Positions 48,101 to 55,929 of a stretch of 64,000 nucleotides of DNA are shown one piece after another (within the stretch, counting starts at the first letter, position 1; the number at the start of each line of letters is the position of its first letter). The position numbers and the translations under genes are program-made. Origin of the DNA: Lytechinus pictus (lineage: Eukaryota; Echinodermata; Echinoidea; Temnopleuroida; Toxopneustidae); the NCBI RefSeq assembly GCF_037042905.1, contig NC_087254.1, positions 10,835,103-10,899,102 of the forward strand, given 5' to 3'. The notes under the pieces were generated by a model. The model did not search any database. It had not been told where the DNA came from and was given only the letters and a program-made list of their open reading frames with translations.

Positions 48101-51100
48101 ATAAAATGAATGTAATTGTAATCTATACGAGTGAAATATTGTCTAAACACATGATTTCTGGCGAAACATATCATTTCATTTTTCATGCATGAGATAAATG
48201 CTGTATTGTAAAATTCAAAATGGCCCCTATGGGGCCTTACAGTATTATCTACAATGTAAATGGGGACAAATACTTTTGAAAGAATTAGGATTTGCCCGAC
48301 TATGAAATCCATATAATTCTGTTGTATAAGGAAAATATTGTTTGAAAACGTGATTTTTTTAATGAAATATAACATTTCCTCTCCCATAGGTGATAAATAC
48401 TGTATCTTGACTTTCAAAACGGCCGCACAAGCCCCTACAAATTCTGTAACATGCGTATAGGGAAACTAATCATCACCAGTATGAGAACCAAAAACGCACG
48501 TAACTATGTGATGTATAGGTAAAATTTGGTCTTGAACATGATTTCTGACTAAATACATCACATAATGGTTGAGAAGGTAATAAAGGCCTTACTTTGAAAT
48601 TCAAAATTACTGCCATAGCCCAAAGTAGTATGTACATTGTAACTGATGACAGATAATTTTGACAAAATTTTTACTATGAAAATGGCTTAATTTTGATGTA
48701 AGTGTTAAGTATTGTCTAAACCCAATGATTTCTAACGAAATATATCATAGCTTGTGTCATAAAGGTGATGAATGCAGCCTTTTAAAAATGAAAAATGGCC
48801 GCCATAGTCCCTTATCTTAATATTTAAAATTTGAATGGGGAAAGATAATTTCCACAAAGAAACATATTGCAGCCATTTTGAAATTTAAATATAGCATTTA
48901 TCACCTAAATAACATAAGAAATGATCTATTTGGTTACAAAATCATATTTTCAGACAATATTTCACTCATACATGCAACACCATTTAGTCAAGCAAAGCCA
49001 AATTCTGTTAAAATGATATGTTCCCATTCACAAAGTACATAATAGGCCTACCGTTAGGGCCTGTAGTGGCCATTTTGACTTTCAAAATACATTATTTATC
49101 ACCTACCTGGCAGAATGAATGATATATCTTGTTAGGAATTATGTTTTCAGACAATATTTTACTCTTAAATCACAATTATATGCATGTTATGGTGCTGACT
49201 CATGTGAAAATTGGTTTCCCAGATCGATTGTACATAATACAGTCAATGTCTTTTGGCGGCCATTTTGAAAGTCAAAATACAATATTTAACACAAATATGA
49301 AACCCGAATAATATATTTCGTTGCAAATTATATTTGAAGACAGTATTCCACTAATTTACCACAAAAAAATACGTTTTAGTGCTCACCTTGTGATTGTTTT
49401 TGTCCTCTCTCACATCGTAGATCATAATTTTAGGGCCTTTGGCGGTCATATTAAATATCAAAATACAGGGTTTATCACATACATGGCATGTTAAATAATA
49501 CATTTCGTTAACAATAATGTTTTTAATCAATATTCCACTCGTTTATCTCAACAAAATGCATTTTAGTGCTCACTCTTGTGATTTTTTTGTGTCACCATTC
49601 ACATTGTACATAATAGTGTTAGGGCTTTTGAAGGCCATTTTGAATATCAAAATACAGGATTTATCACATAACTGACATAACAAATGATATATATCGTTAG
49701 CAATCATGTTTACAGACATTGCTTCACTCATAGATCATAATTACTTGCATTTCAGTGCTCAATTTTGTAAAAATTAATTTTCCCCATTCATATTGTACAG
49801 GGGTCTATGATGGCGGCCATTTTGATATCAAGAAAATAAATATTTTGACAAAAATCATTTTTTCAGATATTATTTCACTCCGGCAGCACAATTGCATGTA
49901 CTTTAAAGCCAATGTGTGGACAATTTTATGATTTTCATGGGTAATTTGAATATTTTGGCGGCCATATTGGATTTTGCCAATTTGCAGAAAATGCTCAAGG
50001 TTACACGAGTGGCATCATTCAGATTCGGAATCAGCACCCTCGAATTGACAAGAAACCATAAAAAAACATTGTATATATAGAAAAACAAGGTTCGACCCCT
50101 TCTATCCTGGACTACTGGAAAAAAGGCCTTTTCTCATAGTGCTGCCATTCTATGGAACCAGCTGGATAGTGGTACCCGTAGTGCAGTCTCGAGGCAATCC
50201 TTCGCTACATCTTATTGGAGAGCGAGAAACTACTGAATTAAAATAACTACCCCTATCTGGCTGGTTCCAGGGACAAGCAAACAAATATTTAAACACAAAA
50301 TTAATCAATAATCATATGATCATAGGGAATATATAGTTATATGGATTTGCATATGCACAATATGTTGACTTTTGTTCTACTTATACACACATGTATTTCA
50401 GTATGTCTGTATGTCCTGCAGGTTGCTTGTCTCTTTGAACATATTTTCTTCCTTGTTTCTCATTGTTTGTATTTATTATGTACATGTATTTGTTACTTGT
50501 ATGCAGGGCCCCCAAGAAAAACAGTGCTTAGTCCACTGATGGGGTTACCCTGGGTAAACAAAACGAAATAAATAAATAAATAAAATAAATTTCACCTTGT
50601 GGCCCCTATGGCTGATGGCCTTTGACCCCTAGATGACCTTTCATCCCATCATATAGCAGGGTTACATATACATTTGGCATTACCCAAGGATCATACGTGT
50701 ATGTTCCAAGCATCATGAGCATGAATATACACAGTTACATCATACATTCATACATAGTATGCATACGTACTGTACATACATAACAAAACATGAATAAATA
50801 TAAAAAGTTATAACAAGATGGCAAAAAGGTGAAGGAAGCCTTGAATGCAAAAGATAATACTGTTGAACACATGAATAACAAAAAGAGATAGAAAAAGGAT
50901 ATAATAACAGATTAATATACAGGTATATACATTTGGTACTTATCTACGAAACTGTGTCATAATAATATTAACAAACTTGACAAGTTTTGACAGTGTTTTG
51001 GGAATTTTAGTATTAAATAGACTATGCATTTTTAAAGTGTTTGGATGTTTGGCAAACTGATAGGGAACATATTTGCTTCTGTCTAATTTGAAGTAAGAAC

Positions 51101-54100
51101 ACTCAAATAAATAATGAAATTCATCACCAATCTTACCCAGGTTACAAAGATGACATAATCTATTCTGTCTAGGAATACCTTCATAACGACCCTTGACGCA
51201 ATGACTGCCACATCTAAATTTACAGAGATATGTTATATCTTTTTCATTAAGTTGTATGAGATAAGGCTCTAAGTTATTGCACTATACAGTCTGGTTTTCT
51301 ATCCCCTTTCCTTTCGAGGCCTCCATCACTTTCAAGCTCCAAGCTTAAGATGGAGGTCTCCCACATTTCTATATATATATATATGTTCAGTAATTAAAGG
51401 AAATGTATATATAGATATAATTTTCACAGTACAGTTGATATTTTATAATGATTTATGTACATTATTCATTATGTTTAAAAAAATATTTGCCTATTATGTA
51501 TTGTAATGTTGAAAAAAAAAAATTATTATACTTGTATATACTTTGTTTTTGTTTTGAAATGTGGAAATAAAATAAATCAAATCAAATCAAAGTTATGGGT
51601 GTCCTTGAAAATCCTGTAAATTACACATTGGTTATTTTCAAAAATGTTGTTGTGCCAGTCTTGAAAAGCCATATCATTTTGGCGTAACTCTAGAGCAGGG
51701 ATTAGCCATTTAGGATAAACGTCTTCCTGTGCCCAAACGTTTCCCAACCCACAGGTGTCTAAAATATTTCTAATTTTGGTGATCCATTTCGAATGAAAGG
51801 GTTTATTTATATCATCATGTAAAATGTTAACTAATTTATACAAGTTAACATATAAAGATAATTTTGTTTGTTTCCCAGTTAATATTCTACACCAGAAGCT
51901 TATCATTCTGCTTTCCTACCAGTTTTGACAGCTTATAGCGACCAGTTTCACCATAAACAATACAACTCGCTGTAGATTTATGAACTCTCAAAATATTCTG
52001 TAAAAATCTTCTATAAAATACCTCTATATGCACTAAGTTCTCAAATCCCCATACCTCGCTGCCATACAAAGCGATCGGGACTACCAATTTATCAAATAAA
52101 TCACAAGCAATATCAACTGGCAAACTTAGTCTCTTGACCTTATTTAGTACACTAAACATCGCTCTTTTTGCCGTGCTTACTAACTTGGATTTACTTGGAT
52201 GTAGAGACATAAAGCTATAAAGCTTATTTGTCCCTCGTCACGTAGGGTTGTCTCTGGTATGGTGAATATTTTAATGGATGGGATTTCCAGTGCCTCTAGA
52301 TTGCAGATTTAAATGCATTTTTACACTAGTGGCAGAAACTGCTTCATCTGGCAACTGCTTCATCTGGCAAAGCATTCCAGTTATTAATGCTTCTAACTGT
52401 AAAAGCATTTTGCCGTGTCTGTAATCTACATCTGTATTTCCTGAATTTCATACTATGACCTCTGGTCCTTTTCTCATCAAGATGGAACAGGCTACTCAGA
52501 TCTATCCGATCAATACCTCTTGTGATTTTGAAGATTTGAATTAATTCTGCTCTTTGCCTTCTGTATGAAAGAGTAGGGAGTCCCAAAATTAAGTTTGTTG
52601 TTTTGAGATTGCTTTTTTAAAGTGCCATTGTAATTGAAAATTACACGAAGGTACACATAATCATCAACAATATCTAAAACATTTTCTCCAAACTTAAAGG
52701 TGGGTTTGTTTCTAATTTTACCCCTAGAGAAGACAACCACTTTAGTTTTGCTTGTATTGACAGTAAGATACCATATGTCACAATAGCTACGTAATTAAAG
52801 CATCCAGGGATTTTTGGAGTTCAGGTGGGCTCTCTGCCATGGTATCGTCAGCATAAAGTAATACATACAATCTCAAATAAATCTCTACATCATCATCACT
52901 TAAACACATCCTAATATTATCAGCCAAAAAACTTAAACCCTTGTAACTGCGGCTCAAATAAAATTCAAAATCATTCAGGAATATTGCAAATAAAAGTGGG
53001 GATAGATTGTCTCCTTGGCGTACACCATTGGCAATATTGCAATTAAACAACTCTGAGTCTGACCTTTCGTTCTTAAATTTGACACAAGACTGCGTTATCA
53101 TAGAGATTATAAATCACTCTTATTTTCCCATTTATATTATTAGATATAAGCTTAGGCCATAGGGATGCTCTGTCGATGAGATCGAAGGCTTTTTTAGAAT
53201 AATATAATCAACAAATGCACAAACAATATATTACAAATCAGAATCGTTTCTTCTGTTACTTATTACCACTCCTAGTACCAATGAGGTCCAAACATTAGCA
53301 TGTATGGACCTCATAGGCGACAATGCGTTAAAAACAGGTTAGAACTTCTAACCGTACTGTTTCCTGCACCCAAGTATGATATTACTCCCAAAATATGAGT
53401 TTTGTCCTCGTTTGTTTATCATTTATTAAAAGATTGCCCATTAAATATATTCCTATTCCTAATTTGAATTTAATAAAATAAAGGGAAACTTACATTTGAG
53501 TCATTTTTCGATCTTTTTTTGGCAGTCAGTCCGGTCACCGTCGAGTGCGATCAAAGCGGTATGAAGCTGATTTTCAGATCACGTGATACGTGTGGTCATC
53601 ACCTGATCAATCGACTATCCTTTTTTAAAGACCGCAACAATTATAAATTTTATTACAAAATATATATAGAATAAATTATTGCATAATATTATGTATATTT
53701 CTACAATTAAAAAATATTTTGTGATATAAATTTAATATTTGACGTAAAAATCGCTATTGAACAAAATATTTATTAAAAAATCAAACAAAATAAAAAAGCC
53801 TTGGACACAGTGCAAAAAACCTAACGATTTGGCCGCGTTGTTAACAACTATCGTAAGGGGCGCTTTATTTATAAATAAAAAAAATGTAGGCCTACAGCTG
53901 TCTACCGCGACATGGTTTGTCGCAAGATTTGGGACAAATCCGTGGGAATTCTGGAGAAAATACATCAAAAGAACTGGTGAGTACCGTTTAAACATTATCA
54001 AATTACTAAATAGATTATACATACCTTGTAGATTTAGTTTTTAAGGTGATATTAGTGCTTAGTTCTAAGCTAGGGAGGCCCAAACGCGCGTGAGCGGAGT

Positions 54101-54556
54101 CCCACTTTATTAACACGGGTAGGCCTAAGTATTATTTGCGGTGTCGCCTAGTCTAGTGACTTATTACTAGTCTGTGACAAATATAAATCAATTAAACAGT
54201 GTAAAACAAAAACATGGTCAGTGGTTGAATAACCTGCCCGGAAACCAGCCTGTTCATCCCCTAGAACTCCTGCCCTTTCGAGATAGGCTGTGAGGCGAGA
54301 GTCAATAAAAAAGAAAGAAAAGAAATGAGAGCACCCTGTGTTGGCTTAGGTCACAAAAATACATACACGCGGGACTACAGTCTACACTGAATAATTTCAG
54401 CAAAATTACGAAGTGTATTTTCTCTACCTTAAATATAGTTATTGATCTATCTGATGTCAATAAAAATGTGTCAGCTGTATTTTTCTGGATAACATCCAGT
54501 ATTTCAGTTCCGTCAATGACGCTAAGAAGAGGTATTCCTGCGGCAATGTGCACCAT
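30946..54556 (-). CDS. NOL11: NOL11, nucleolar t-UTP/UTP-A component (16 exons)
   Basis: NOL11 belongs to the t-UTP (UTP-A) part of the small-subunit processome; it is needed for rDNA transcription and early 18S processing and binds UTP4/Cirhin in the nucleolus. Exons, 5' to 3' on the - strand: 54556-54428, 46711-46598, 45690-45409, 45045-44877, 44328-44213, 43010-42932, 42124-41974, 40899-40773, 39966-39859, 38556-38369, 35980-35855, 34790-34689, 33233-33140, 32809-32720, 32074-31967, 31074-30946. All phases agree, giving about 703 aa (vertebrate NOL11 is about 719). Recognisable blocks: TFLLTSDRSITIFK, KPVQSWVNKPS, IAAIDDRHVAVAGL, YECSDGTLAAALGRL, SCPEFVAMLARKQEVSLL, SLLRYLHFLL, VVDWIGTLLDAHF and the C terminus SYSIEVLKM. 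The N-terminal half should form the WD-like propeller and the C-terminal half the helical NOL11 domain. The exon 12/13 junction is ambiguous (donor at 34688 or 34692). Introns are packed with mobile elements. Confidence 0.92.
31150..31425 (+). repeat. Possible LINE 3' fragment in NOL11 intron 15
   Basis: AT-rich text ending 'tatttttatggaaataaaaaaat', like the 3' ends at 150-185 and 51555-51590. Short frames only. Weak call. Confidence 0.25.
31619..31713. repeat. 22-bp tandem repeat, about 4 copies
   Basis: Unit cattgcctttagcgctagctta repeated four times nearly without change; each unit contains the palindrome TAGCGCTA. In NOL11 intron 15. Confidence 0.92.
31967..32074 (-). CDS. NOL11: NOL11 exon 15
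   Basis: 36 codons, VVDWIGTLLDAHFAQLVLLP to DAVKDQ, very close to the human MDWICLLLDANF block. Acceptor tttgtaaag, donor CAG|GTAAAT. Confidence 0.94.
32720..32809 (-). CDS. NOL11: NOL11 exon 14
   Basis: 30 codons, SLLRYLHFLLTTSFPGG to SMDN; acceptor ggttttacag, donor AAT|GTAAGT. Confidence 0.92.
32988..33056 (+). repeat. Dispersed 70-bp repeat, copy 1
   Basis: Reads tcacctgtgcctgggaggc ... gcgaact.aatcactgtgac, then cctctc block and ctcccgatg. The reverse complement occurs at 40423-40493, about 90% identical by eye. Probably the tail of a SINE. Confidence 0.7.
33140..33233 (-). CDS. NOL11: NOL11 exon 13 (5' boundary uncertain)
   Basis: Encodes VFRDEVLSKPFTDSFLLDAV to FKEVT; acceptor tccttag or, five bases later, gcctag. 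Donor ACT|GTAAGT. The SETFLLPHL-like block of NOL11 is recognisable as TDSFLLDAV. Confidence 0.88.
33648..33860 (+). repeat. tRNA-derived SINE-like element
   Basis: A B-box-like segment 'gggtgcgaatccc' near 33665 is followed by the body 'tgctgcactcaacccaggtg', 'gggtactcggcaggatt', 'gctcgagctataaa' and an ATT trinucleotide tail. Related 3' parts lie at 36018-36195 and, reversed, at 15655-15935. Confidence 0.6.
34268..34531. mobile_element. MITE, 'GGGCCCGGTCTTACAAAGAG' family, copy 1
   Basis: Starts ggccccagtatcacaaggag and ends ctctttgtaagatgatgccc, inverted. The interior ('ttttctagatatg', 'acaaaggacattgt', 'gacattgatggattt') matches 44558-44836. In NOL11 intron 12. Confidence 0.72.
34689..34790 (-). 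CDS. NOL11: NOL11 exon 12 (3' boundary uncertain)
   Basis: Encodes the acidic linker SIDEDKLPSCIETIETDM to MHPARRT. Two donors in the text ACTT|GTGT|GTATCC keep the phase if paired with different acceptors of exon 13: end at 34689 with 33233, or end at 34693 with 33228. Confidence 0.75.
35855..35980 (-). CDS. NOL11: NOL11 exon 11
   Basis: Encodes SCPEFVAMLARKQEVSLLLD to LVQCLQVFLR, matching human LCPDLMEIALKKKDVQLL. Acceptor ttattttcag, donor AG|GTAAAC. Confidence 0.93.
36018..36195 (+). repeat. SINE-like 3' part
   Basis: Shares 'tgaatgggtaccgggcagga', 'gctcgagcta.agcc' and 'gcgcttcataaatccagcta' with an ATT tail with the SINE at 33648-33860 and the tail near 45310. Confidence 0.55.
36363..36850. 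mobile_element. TTAA-flanked MITE (Kolobok-like), element K2
   Basis: TTAA at 36359-36362 and 36851-36854 flanks AGGGAAGTTCACCCT and its inverse AGGGTGAACTTCCCCT. Interior inverted blocks include 'gtgacgtcat' against 'atgacgtcac'. Its right TTAA is also the left TTAA of the next element. Confidence 0.78.
36855..37595. mobile_element. piggyBac-like non-autonomous element between K2 and K3
   Basis: CCCTATAGCACCT at the left and AGGTGCTATAGGG at the right are exact inverses, and each is bordered by TTAA (36851-36854, 37596-37599), giving a 17-bp perfect inverted repeat including TTAA. CCCT ends and TTAA targets fit piggyBac. The interior contains a CpG-richer segment with a 31-codon frame (37120-37215) after a strong AAGATGG start context. 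Confidence 0.7.
37600..38199. mobile_element. TTAA-flanked MITE (Kolobok-like), element K3
   Basis: AGGGATGGTCCGG at the left and CCGGACCATCCCT at the right. The left TTAA (37596-37599) is shared with the previous element; the right copy is ATAA (38200-38203), a one-base decay. Interior 'gaaaatttgatcgaagtcg' and 'tattgaattttaaa' have inverted partners near 38070-38170. Confidence 0.75.
38369..38556 (-). CDS. NOL11: NOL11 exon 10
   Basis: Encodes MTSKSFTSSVEEYLKACRDI to TTKAVAAR; start of the helical C-terminal region. Acceptor tccccttcag, donor AG|GTGAAA. Confidence 0.9.
38598..39590. repeat. CAT/CAC trinucleotide microsatellite with higher-order units
   Basis: About 1 kb of CAT, CAC and CAA triplets in NOL11 intron 9. 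A block of about 120 bp containing 'cttcaccaccatcatcatca', a run of cac triplets, a run of cat triplets, and 'caaacatcagcaccacc' recurs around 38890, 39010 and 39125, so the array expanded by larger units as well as by triplets. The long Met/Val and Thr/Ile frames here are artefacts. Confidence 0.95.
39740..39835 (+). repeat. LINE-like 3' tail with (CAAT)n end
   Basis: 'gtttggaatgaaaaagaataa' followed by caatcaatcaatcaatc, typical of the 3' terminus of a non-LTR element. Beside the microsatellite in NOL11 intron 9. Confidence 0.4.
39859..39966 (-). CDS. NOL11: NOL11 exon 9
   Basis: 36 codons, Lys/Ser-rich: KLKGRKSTTISKTPSKSKD to SIFDESK. Acceptor ttattttccag, donor AAAG|GTGAGT. The basic stretch may be a nuclear or nucleolar targeting signal. 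Confidence 0.88.
40423..40493 (-). repeat. Dispersed 70-bp repeat, copy 2 (reversed)
   Basis: Reverse complement of 32988-33056. Upstream text 'ttgcacgttaagaacccacg' and 'agtagggggaaaccctgatg' suggests it is the end of a SINE on the + strand beginning before 40330. Confidence 0.65.
40773..40899 (-). CDS. NOL11: NOL11 exon 8
   Basis: Encodes YECSDGTLAAALGRL to LVDETPVK, close to the human YKCEVSSLAGALGKL block. Acceptor tatattccag, donor AAG|GTAAGA. Confidence 0.92.
41025..41260. mobile_element. TA-flanked MITE in NOL11 intron 7
   Basis: GAGTACCGAAG at the left and CTTCGGTACTC at the right, each bordered by TA, with inner inverted tgacgtca blocks. A GAT/AAT microsatellite abuts the left side. 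TA duplication fits Tc1/mariner. Confidence 0.65.
41575..41680 (-). repeat. tRNA(Leu)-derived SINE head
   Basis: On the - strand 41672-41596 reads as a tRNA-like unit: GGTGCCGTGGCCAAGTGGTC with A box, GGGTTCAACCCC with B box, and a 3' GGCACC pairing with the first six bases. The T-stem and anticodon stem are mispaired and a 'gcccgtgagcaaggcattta' body follows, so it is a SINE and not a working tRNA gene. Confidence 0.7.
41974..42124 (-). CDS. NOL11: NOL11 exon 7
   Basis: Encodes TLCIWETVYGTLQCSHPLSL, an acidic EEEDDD, then VSGHILLSTRRSVMLH; acceptor tgttcttag, donor AG|GTGAAT. Two later AGs (42094 and 42084) were rejected because only this one restores the phase and the CLSVW-like block. Confidence 0.85.
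42932..43010 (-). CDS. NOL11: NOL11 exon 6
   Basis: Encodes VRIAAIDDRHVAVAGLQST to KEKLE plus one base; matches the human block around ALTALDQDHVAVLG. Acceptor ttaattacag, donor G|GTAATA. Confidence 0.88.
44213..44328 (-). CDS. NOL11: NOL11 exon 5
   Basis: Completes a Trp (WEGGRLCSSSISASDL) and ends at GSPGK; acceptor ttatttgcag, donor AAAG|GTAACT. Confidence 0.87.
44558..44836. mobile_element. MITE, 'GGGCCCGGTCTTACAAAGAG' family, copy 2
   Basis: Starts GGGCCCGGTCTTACAAAGAG and ends CTCTTTGTAAGACGGGGCCC; about 280 bp, same interior as 34268-34531. In NOL11 intron 4. Confidence 0.8.
44877..45045 (-). CDS. NOL11: NOL11 exon 4
   Basis: Encodes NKKHNILLIPVRPGEKQDKP to SAVLYTL and one extra base; acceptor ttctgtacag, donor T|GTGAGT. 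Confidence 0.9.
45176..45318. mobile_element. Short fold-back MITE in NOL11 intron 3
   Basis: 'cgactggtgaacctttcttg' near 45220 faces 'caagaaaggatcaccagtcg' near 45295 in reverse, separated by about 50 bp. The outer part begins near 'ataaagctgctcatatt'. An ATT-repeat SINE tail abuts the right edge. Confidence 0.6.
45409..45690 (-). CDS. NOL11: NOL11 exon 3
   Basis: 94 codons, QLYKWSSENATPFKG to CLVQKSL; acceptor tttacttcag, donor CTG|GTAAAT. The largest exon; part of the N-terminal propeller. Confidence 0.92.
45839..46180 (-). pseudogene. LINE (CR1/jockey-like) reverse transcriptase C-terminal fragment
   Basis: An open frame of about 110 codons with the common tail of such polymerases: YRRRRGDMITVYKLCNGKF, RGHKFKLFTGRSRLELRSKF and SDWSKLPTEVVEAKSVEMFK. 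The catalytic domain is missing, so this is a 5'-truncated copy inserted in NOL11 intron 2, same strand as the gene. Confidence 0.75.
46598..46711 (-). CDS. NOL11: NOL11 exon 2
   Basis: 38 codons, PQDPKPVQSWVNKPS to AVVNEK; acceptor gatcatag, donor AAG|GTATCC. It is separated from exon 1 by 7.7 kb. Confidence 0.9.
46812..47007. mobile_element. hAT-like MITE, family A copy 3
   Basis: CAGGGGCGGATCCAGG to CCTGGATCCACCACTG, with 'aaaatttgacaagcaaagaa', 'gggcacacttctgtttt' and a poly-G/poly-C end like the copy at 940-1213. Flanking octamers are only weakly alike. In NOL11 intron 1. Confidence 0.62.
47332..50114. mobile_element. Large fold-back element made of about 190-bp units
   Basis: Outer ends tagtccaggat (47332) and atcctggacta (50114) are inverted, and the arms match inward. 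Each arm has about seven degenerate units of about 190 bp containing 'attcaaaatggccgccatag', 'gtacaatgtgaatggggaaa', 'aatattgtctgaaaacatga' and 'acgaaatatatcattt'. Marker positions in the left arm are near 47634, 47827, 48025, 48217, 48414, 48603 and 48790; units after about 48870 run in reverse (48871, 49066, 49256, 49441, 49632, 49813, 49957). Non-coding. It resembles fold-back transposons, of which the sea-urchin TU elements are the known example. Confidence 0.8.
50115..50590 (+). pseudogene. 5'-truncated LINE 3' end
   Basis: Begins with a frame encoding FSHSAAILWNQLDSGTR and SRQSFATSYWRARNY then stop, the tail of a non-LTR polymerase, followed by an AT-rich 3' UTR containing 'gggcccccaagaaaaacagt' and ending in AAAT repeats at 50565-50590. 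Confidence 0.6.
50597..50645. repeat. Fragment of the DR1-type dispersed repeat
   Basis: 'gatggcctttgacccctaga' and 'tgacctttcatccc' match the repeat at 26690-29060. Confidence 0.4.
51285..51592 (+). repeat. LINE 3' end inserted in the LINE relic
   Basis: A + strand tail ending 'ggaaataaaataaatcaaat' with CAAAT repeats lies between the coding pieces at 51577 and 51280 of the - strand LINE. Confidence 0.5.
52245..52590 (-). pseudogene. CR1/jockey-like C-terminal fragment nested in the LINE relic
   Basis: Encodes LPTLSYRRQRAELIQIFKI, RGHSMKFRKYRCRLQTRQN and SINNWNALPDEAV, the same family of tail as 45839-46180, between two pieces of a different LINE. Confidence 0.65.
53166..54427. other. NOL11 intron 1, 5' part: no gene seen
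   Basis: AT-rich DNA with a 9-bp hairpin (tgaggtcca ... tggacctca, 53283-53316) and two TAGGCCTA palindromes. A + strand frame at 53757-54044 ends near a good donor (ctg|GTGAGTACC, about 53970) but resembles nothing I know. Confidence 0.4.
54428..54556 (-). CDS. NOL11: NOL11 exon 1
   Basis: Encodes MVHIAAGIPLLSVIDGTEIL and onward to ITIFK (43 codons); donor AAG|GTAGAG. The start at 54556 is chosen because its length matches the vertebrate N terminus; the frame stays open upstream to an ATG at 54718 with His/Arg-rich, non-conserved sequence. Confidence 0.85.
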
Positions 54557-54800
54557 GCTGTTCCCGAATACGGCAGTTACTGTCCGAGTTTTCTCACCAT
54601 GCAGGCATGCTGTACCGTACCGGTATTCGTACTCTCGCTCTCGATCACATGCACGTCTACGTACGTGTATGGTGTCACGTGACAGTGTGTTTTGGTGGTG
54701 GTGACGTTTGTTCGCCACGAAGTTTCTCCGTTTTTCGACCGAGTTTTTGGTTTTGTAAGTATACTGTCACCCCAAGACCCAGTGGCCTGTCGTAACTACC
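54557..54800 (-). promoter_or_regulatory. NOL11: NOL11 promoter region, possibly bidirectional
   Basis: CpG-rich compared with its surroundings (cgtacg, cgttcg, cgaccg between 54640 and 54745). No TATA box. On the + strand a strong donor GTAAGTAT at 54755 follows CpG-rich sequence, so a divergent transcript may start here. Confidence 0.4.
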
Positions 54801-55348
54801 CGAATACTAAAGGCTTAGCTCTTGGCCGTCATGTGGAGAAATAGAAGTAAGAAGACGGGAGTCGGTTTTTCTCCATGCCACAGGCACACAACTAAGGCAG
54901 CATGAGCGCGTGCGATTTCTTAAGCACGCAATTGCCCACAGAAATAACACGATTCCATGATACAAGGTTAAGGCAATAAGGGCTTAAGTTTTCTGTATCT
55001 GTTTAGCTCAGACTCAATTACTCAATTCAATCTCTCACTTATCATAAGGTGGGAAGTTGGGCCTTGCAGCTGCAGGTGGTCGTGACAATTGATTAAAAAA
55101 ATATAAACACTGTCAGTGAGTGTCACTGCCCACTGGCACTGGCACTGCCTGGAATTTGGAAATAAATGATTTGAAATTTGAATGAAGTGACATGACACAT
55201 GTATATTGTATGTGATTGTGAGGGCCGGCCGGCAGTGCCAGTGGGGGGCCCCACTGGGGCAGGGGGGCGGGGCCCATATTTTTGGCCCATGCTATGCCAT
55301 GGCATGGCCATTTGTAGTTTCTTTTAATTCACAAAATTTTCGGCATAC

Positions 55349-55860
55349 TCGTGATATAGGCCCCGCTCGAGAAAAACTTGTAATCGATCATACCTCAATA
55401 TCTAGGTTGCTAACTTCAGCTCACTATATATACTCGTGATATAGGCCCCGCTGCTGTGTTGAATGGCTCAGAATGTCCGTTCGCGGGGCCTGTTTCACGA
55501 GTATAATACTATAATCGTTATATAGGCCCCGCACTACGGCACTTCAGGCACTCCAACACAGTAGTGGGGCCTATATCACGAGTACAGTATATTATTAAGC
55601 TTGCATCCTAAGATAATCGCGAAACTGGCCCCGTCCAATGCGCTTTTCTCAGCATTCGCACGTGCGTGGGGCTCGGATGACGGCTATTAGTATACTCGTT
55701 ATCGAGGCCCCTTACACTGTTATATCATGGAAAATAACGTGGTCCTGGGGCTTGTTTCCCCGGCCGGTGAGAATTGTCATGGGCGGCGCTGGAGTGGGTG
55801 GGGGGGGGGGGGGGGGGGCCTCCAATTTATTTTCCAAATAAACAAGGAGAGAGAATAATA
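55349..55860 (+). repeat. Left arm, cruciform-like modules
   Basis: Successive short inverted pairs with CTCGTGATATAGGCCCCGC at one end and GCGGGGCCTATATCACGAG-like text at the other: about 55433-55502 and 55510-55582, after a first unit at 55349. A further unit with 'ctcgttatcgaggcccctta' begins near 55698. A second partial copy of 55630-55860 occurs at 56468-56700. Confidence 0.8.
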
Positions 55861-55929
55861 AAATGTGTATGTATTTCCCATGTATTTACTTCTTCAGAAA
55901 TTTCTTTGTCGATTTACTAATATATTGAT

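Larger units (their letters stand above)
50940..53165 (-). pseudogene. Degenerate LINE with reverse transcriptase, interrupted by insertions
   Basis: On the - strand: a reverse-transcriptase core at 53101-52787 (NGVRQGDNLSPLLFAIFLND and VLLYADDT), then VVFSRGKIRNKP to about 52600, the thumb region SLHPSKSKLV...LYGSEVWGFE at 52210-51890, a further segment to 51577, and a C-terminal zinc-knuckle-like RLCHLCNLGKIGDEFHYLFE near 51115-51190. Frameshifts and two inserted retroelement pieces (52245-52590 and 51285-51592) split it. No endonuclease domain is left. In NOL11 intron 1. Confidence 0.75.

Noticed and set aside
47440..50090. CRISPR-like or satellite array
   Set aside because: Units are about 190 bp, degenerate, and arranged in two opposed arms; this is eukaryotic DNA and CRISPR is not expected.
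53757..54044. 95-codon + strand frame followed by a GTGAGT donor
   Set aside because: No recognisable similarity and AT-rich codon use; kept only as a note.
30946..54556. Intron-encoded C/D or H/ACA snoRNAs in NOL11
   Set aside because: I looked for paired C and D boxes with terminal stems near exon edges and found none convincing; a covariance search would be decisive.
54557..54718. In-frame upstream ATG for NOL11 (MANKRHHHQ...)
   Set aside because: His/Arg-rich, unlike any NOL11; the ATG at 54556 gives the expected N-terminal length.
55190..55320. Palindromic GC-rich text (ccagtggggggccccactgg; gccatggcatggcc)
   Set aside because: Short local palindromes without paired copies or target duplications; could be part of a decayed element but not supportable.
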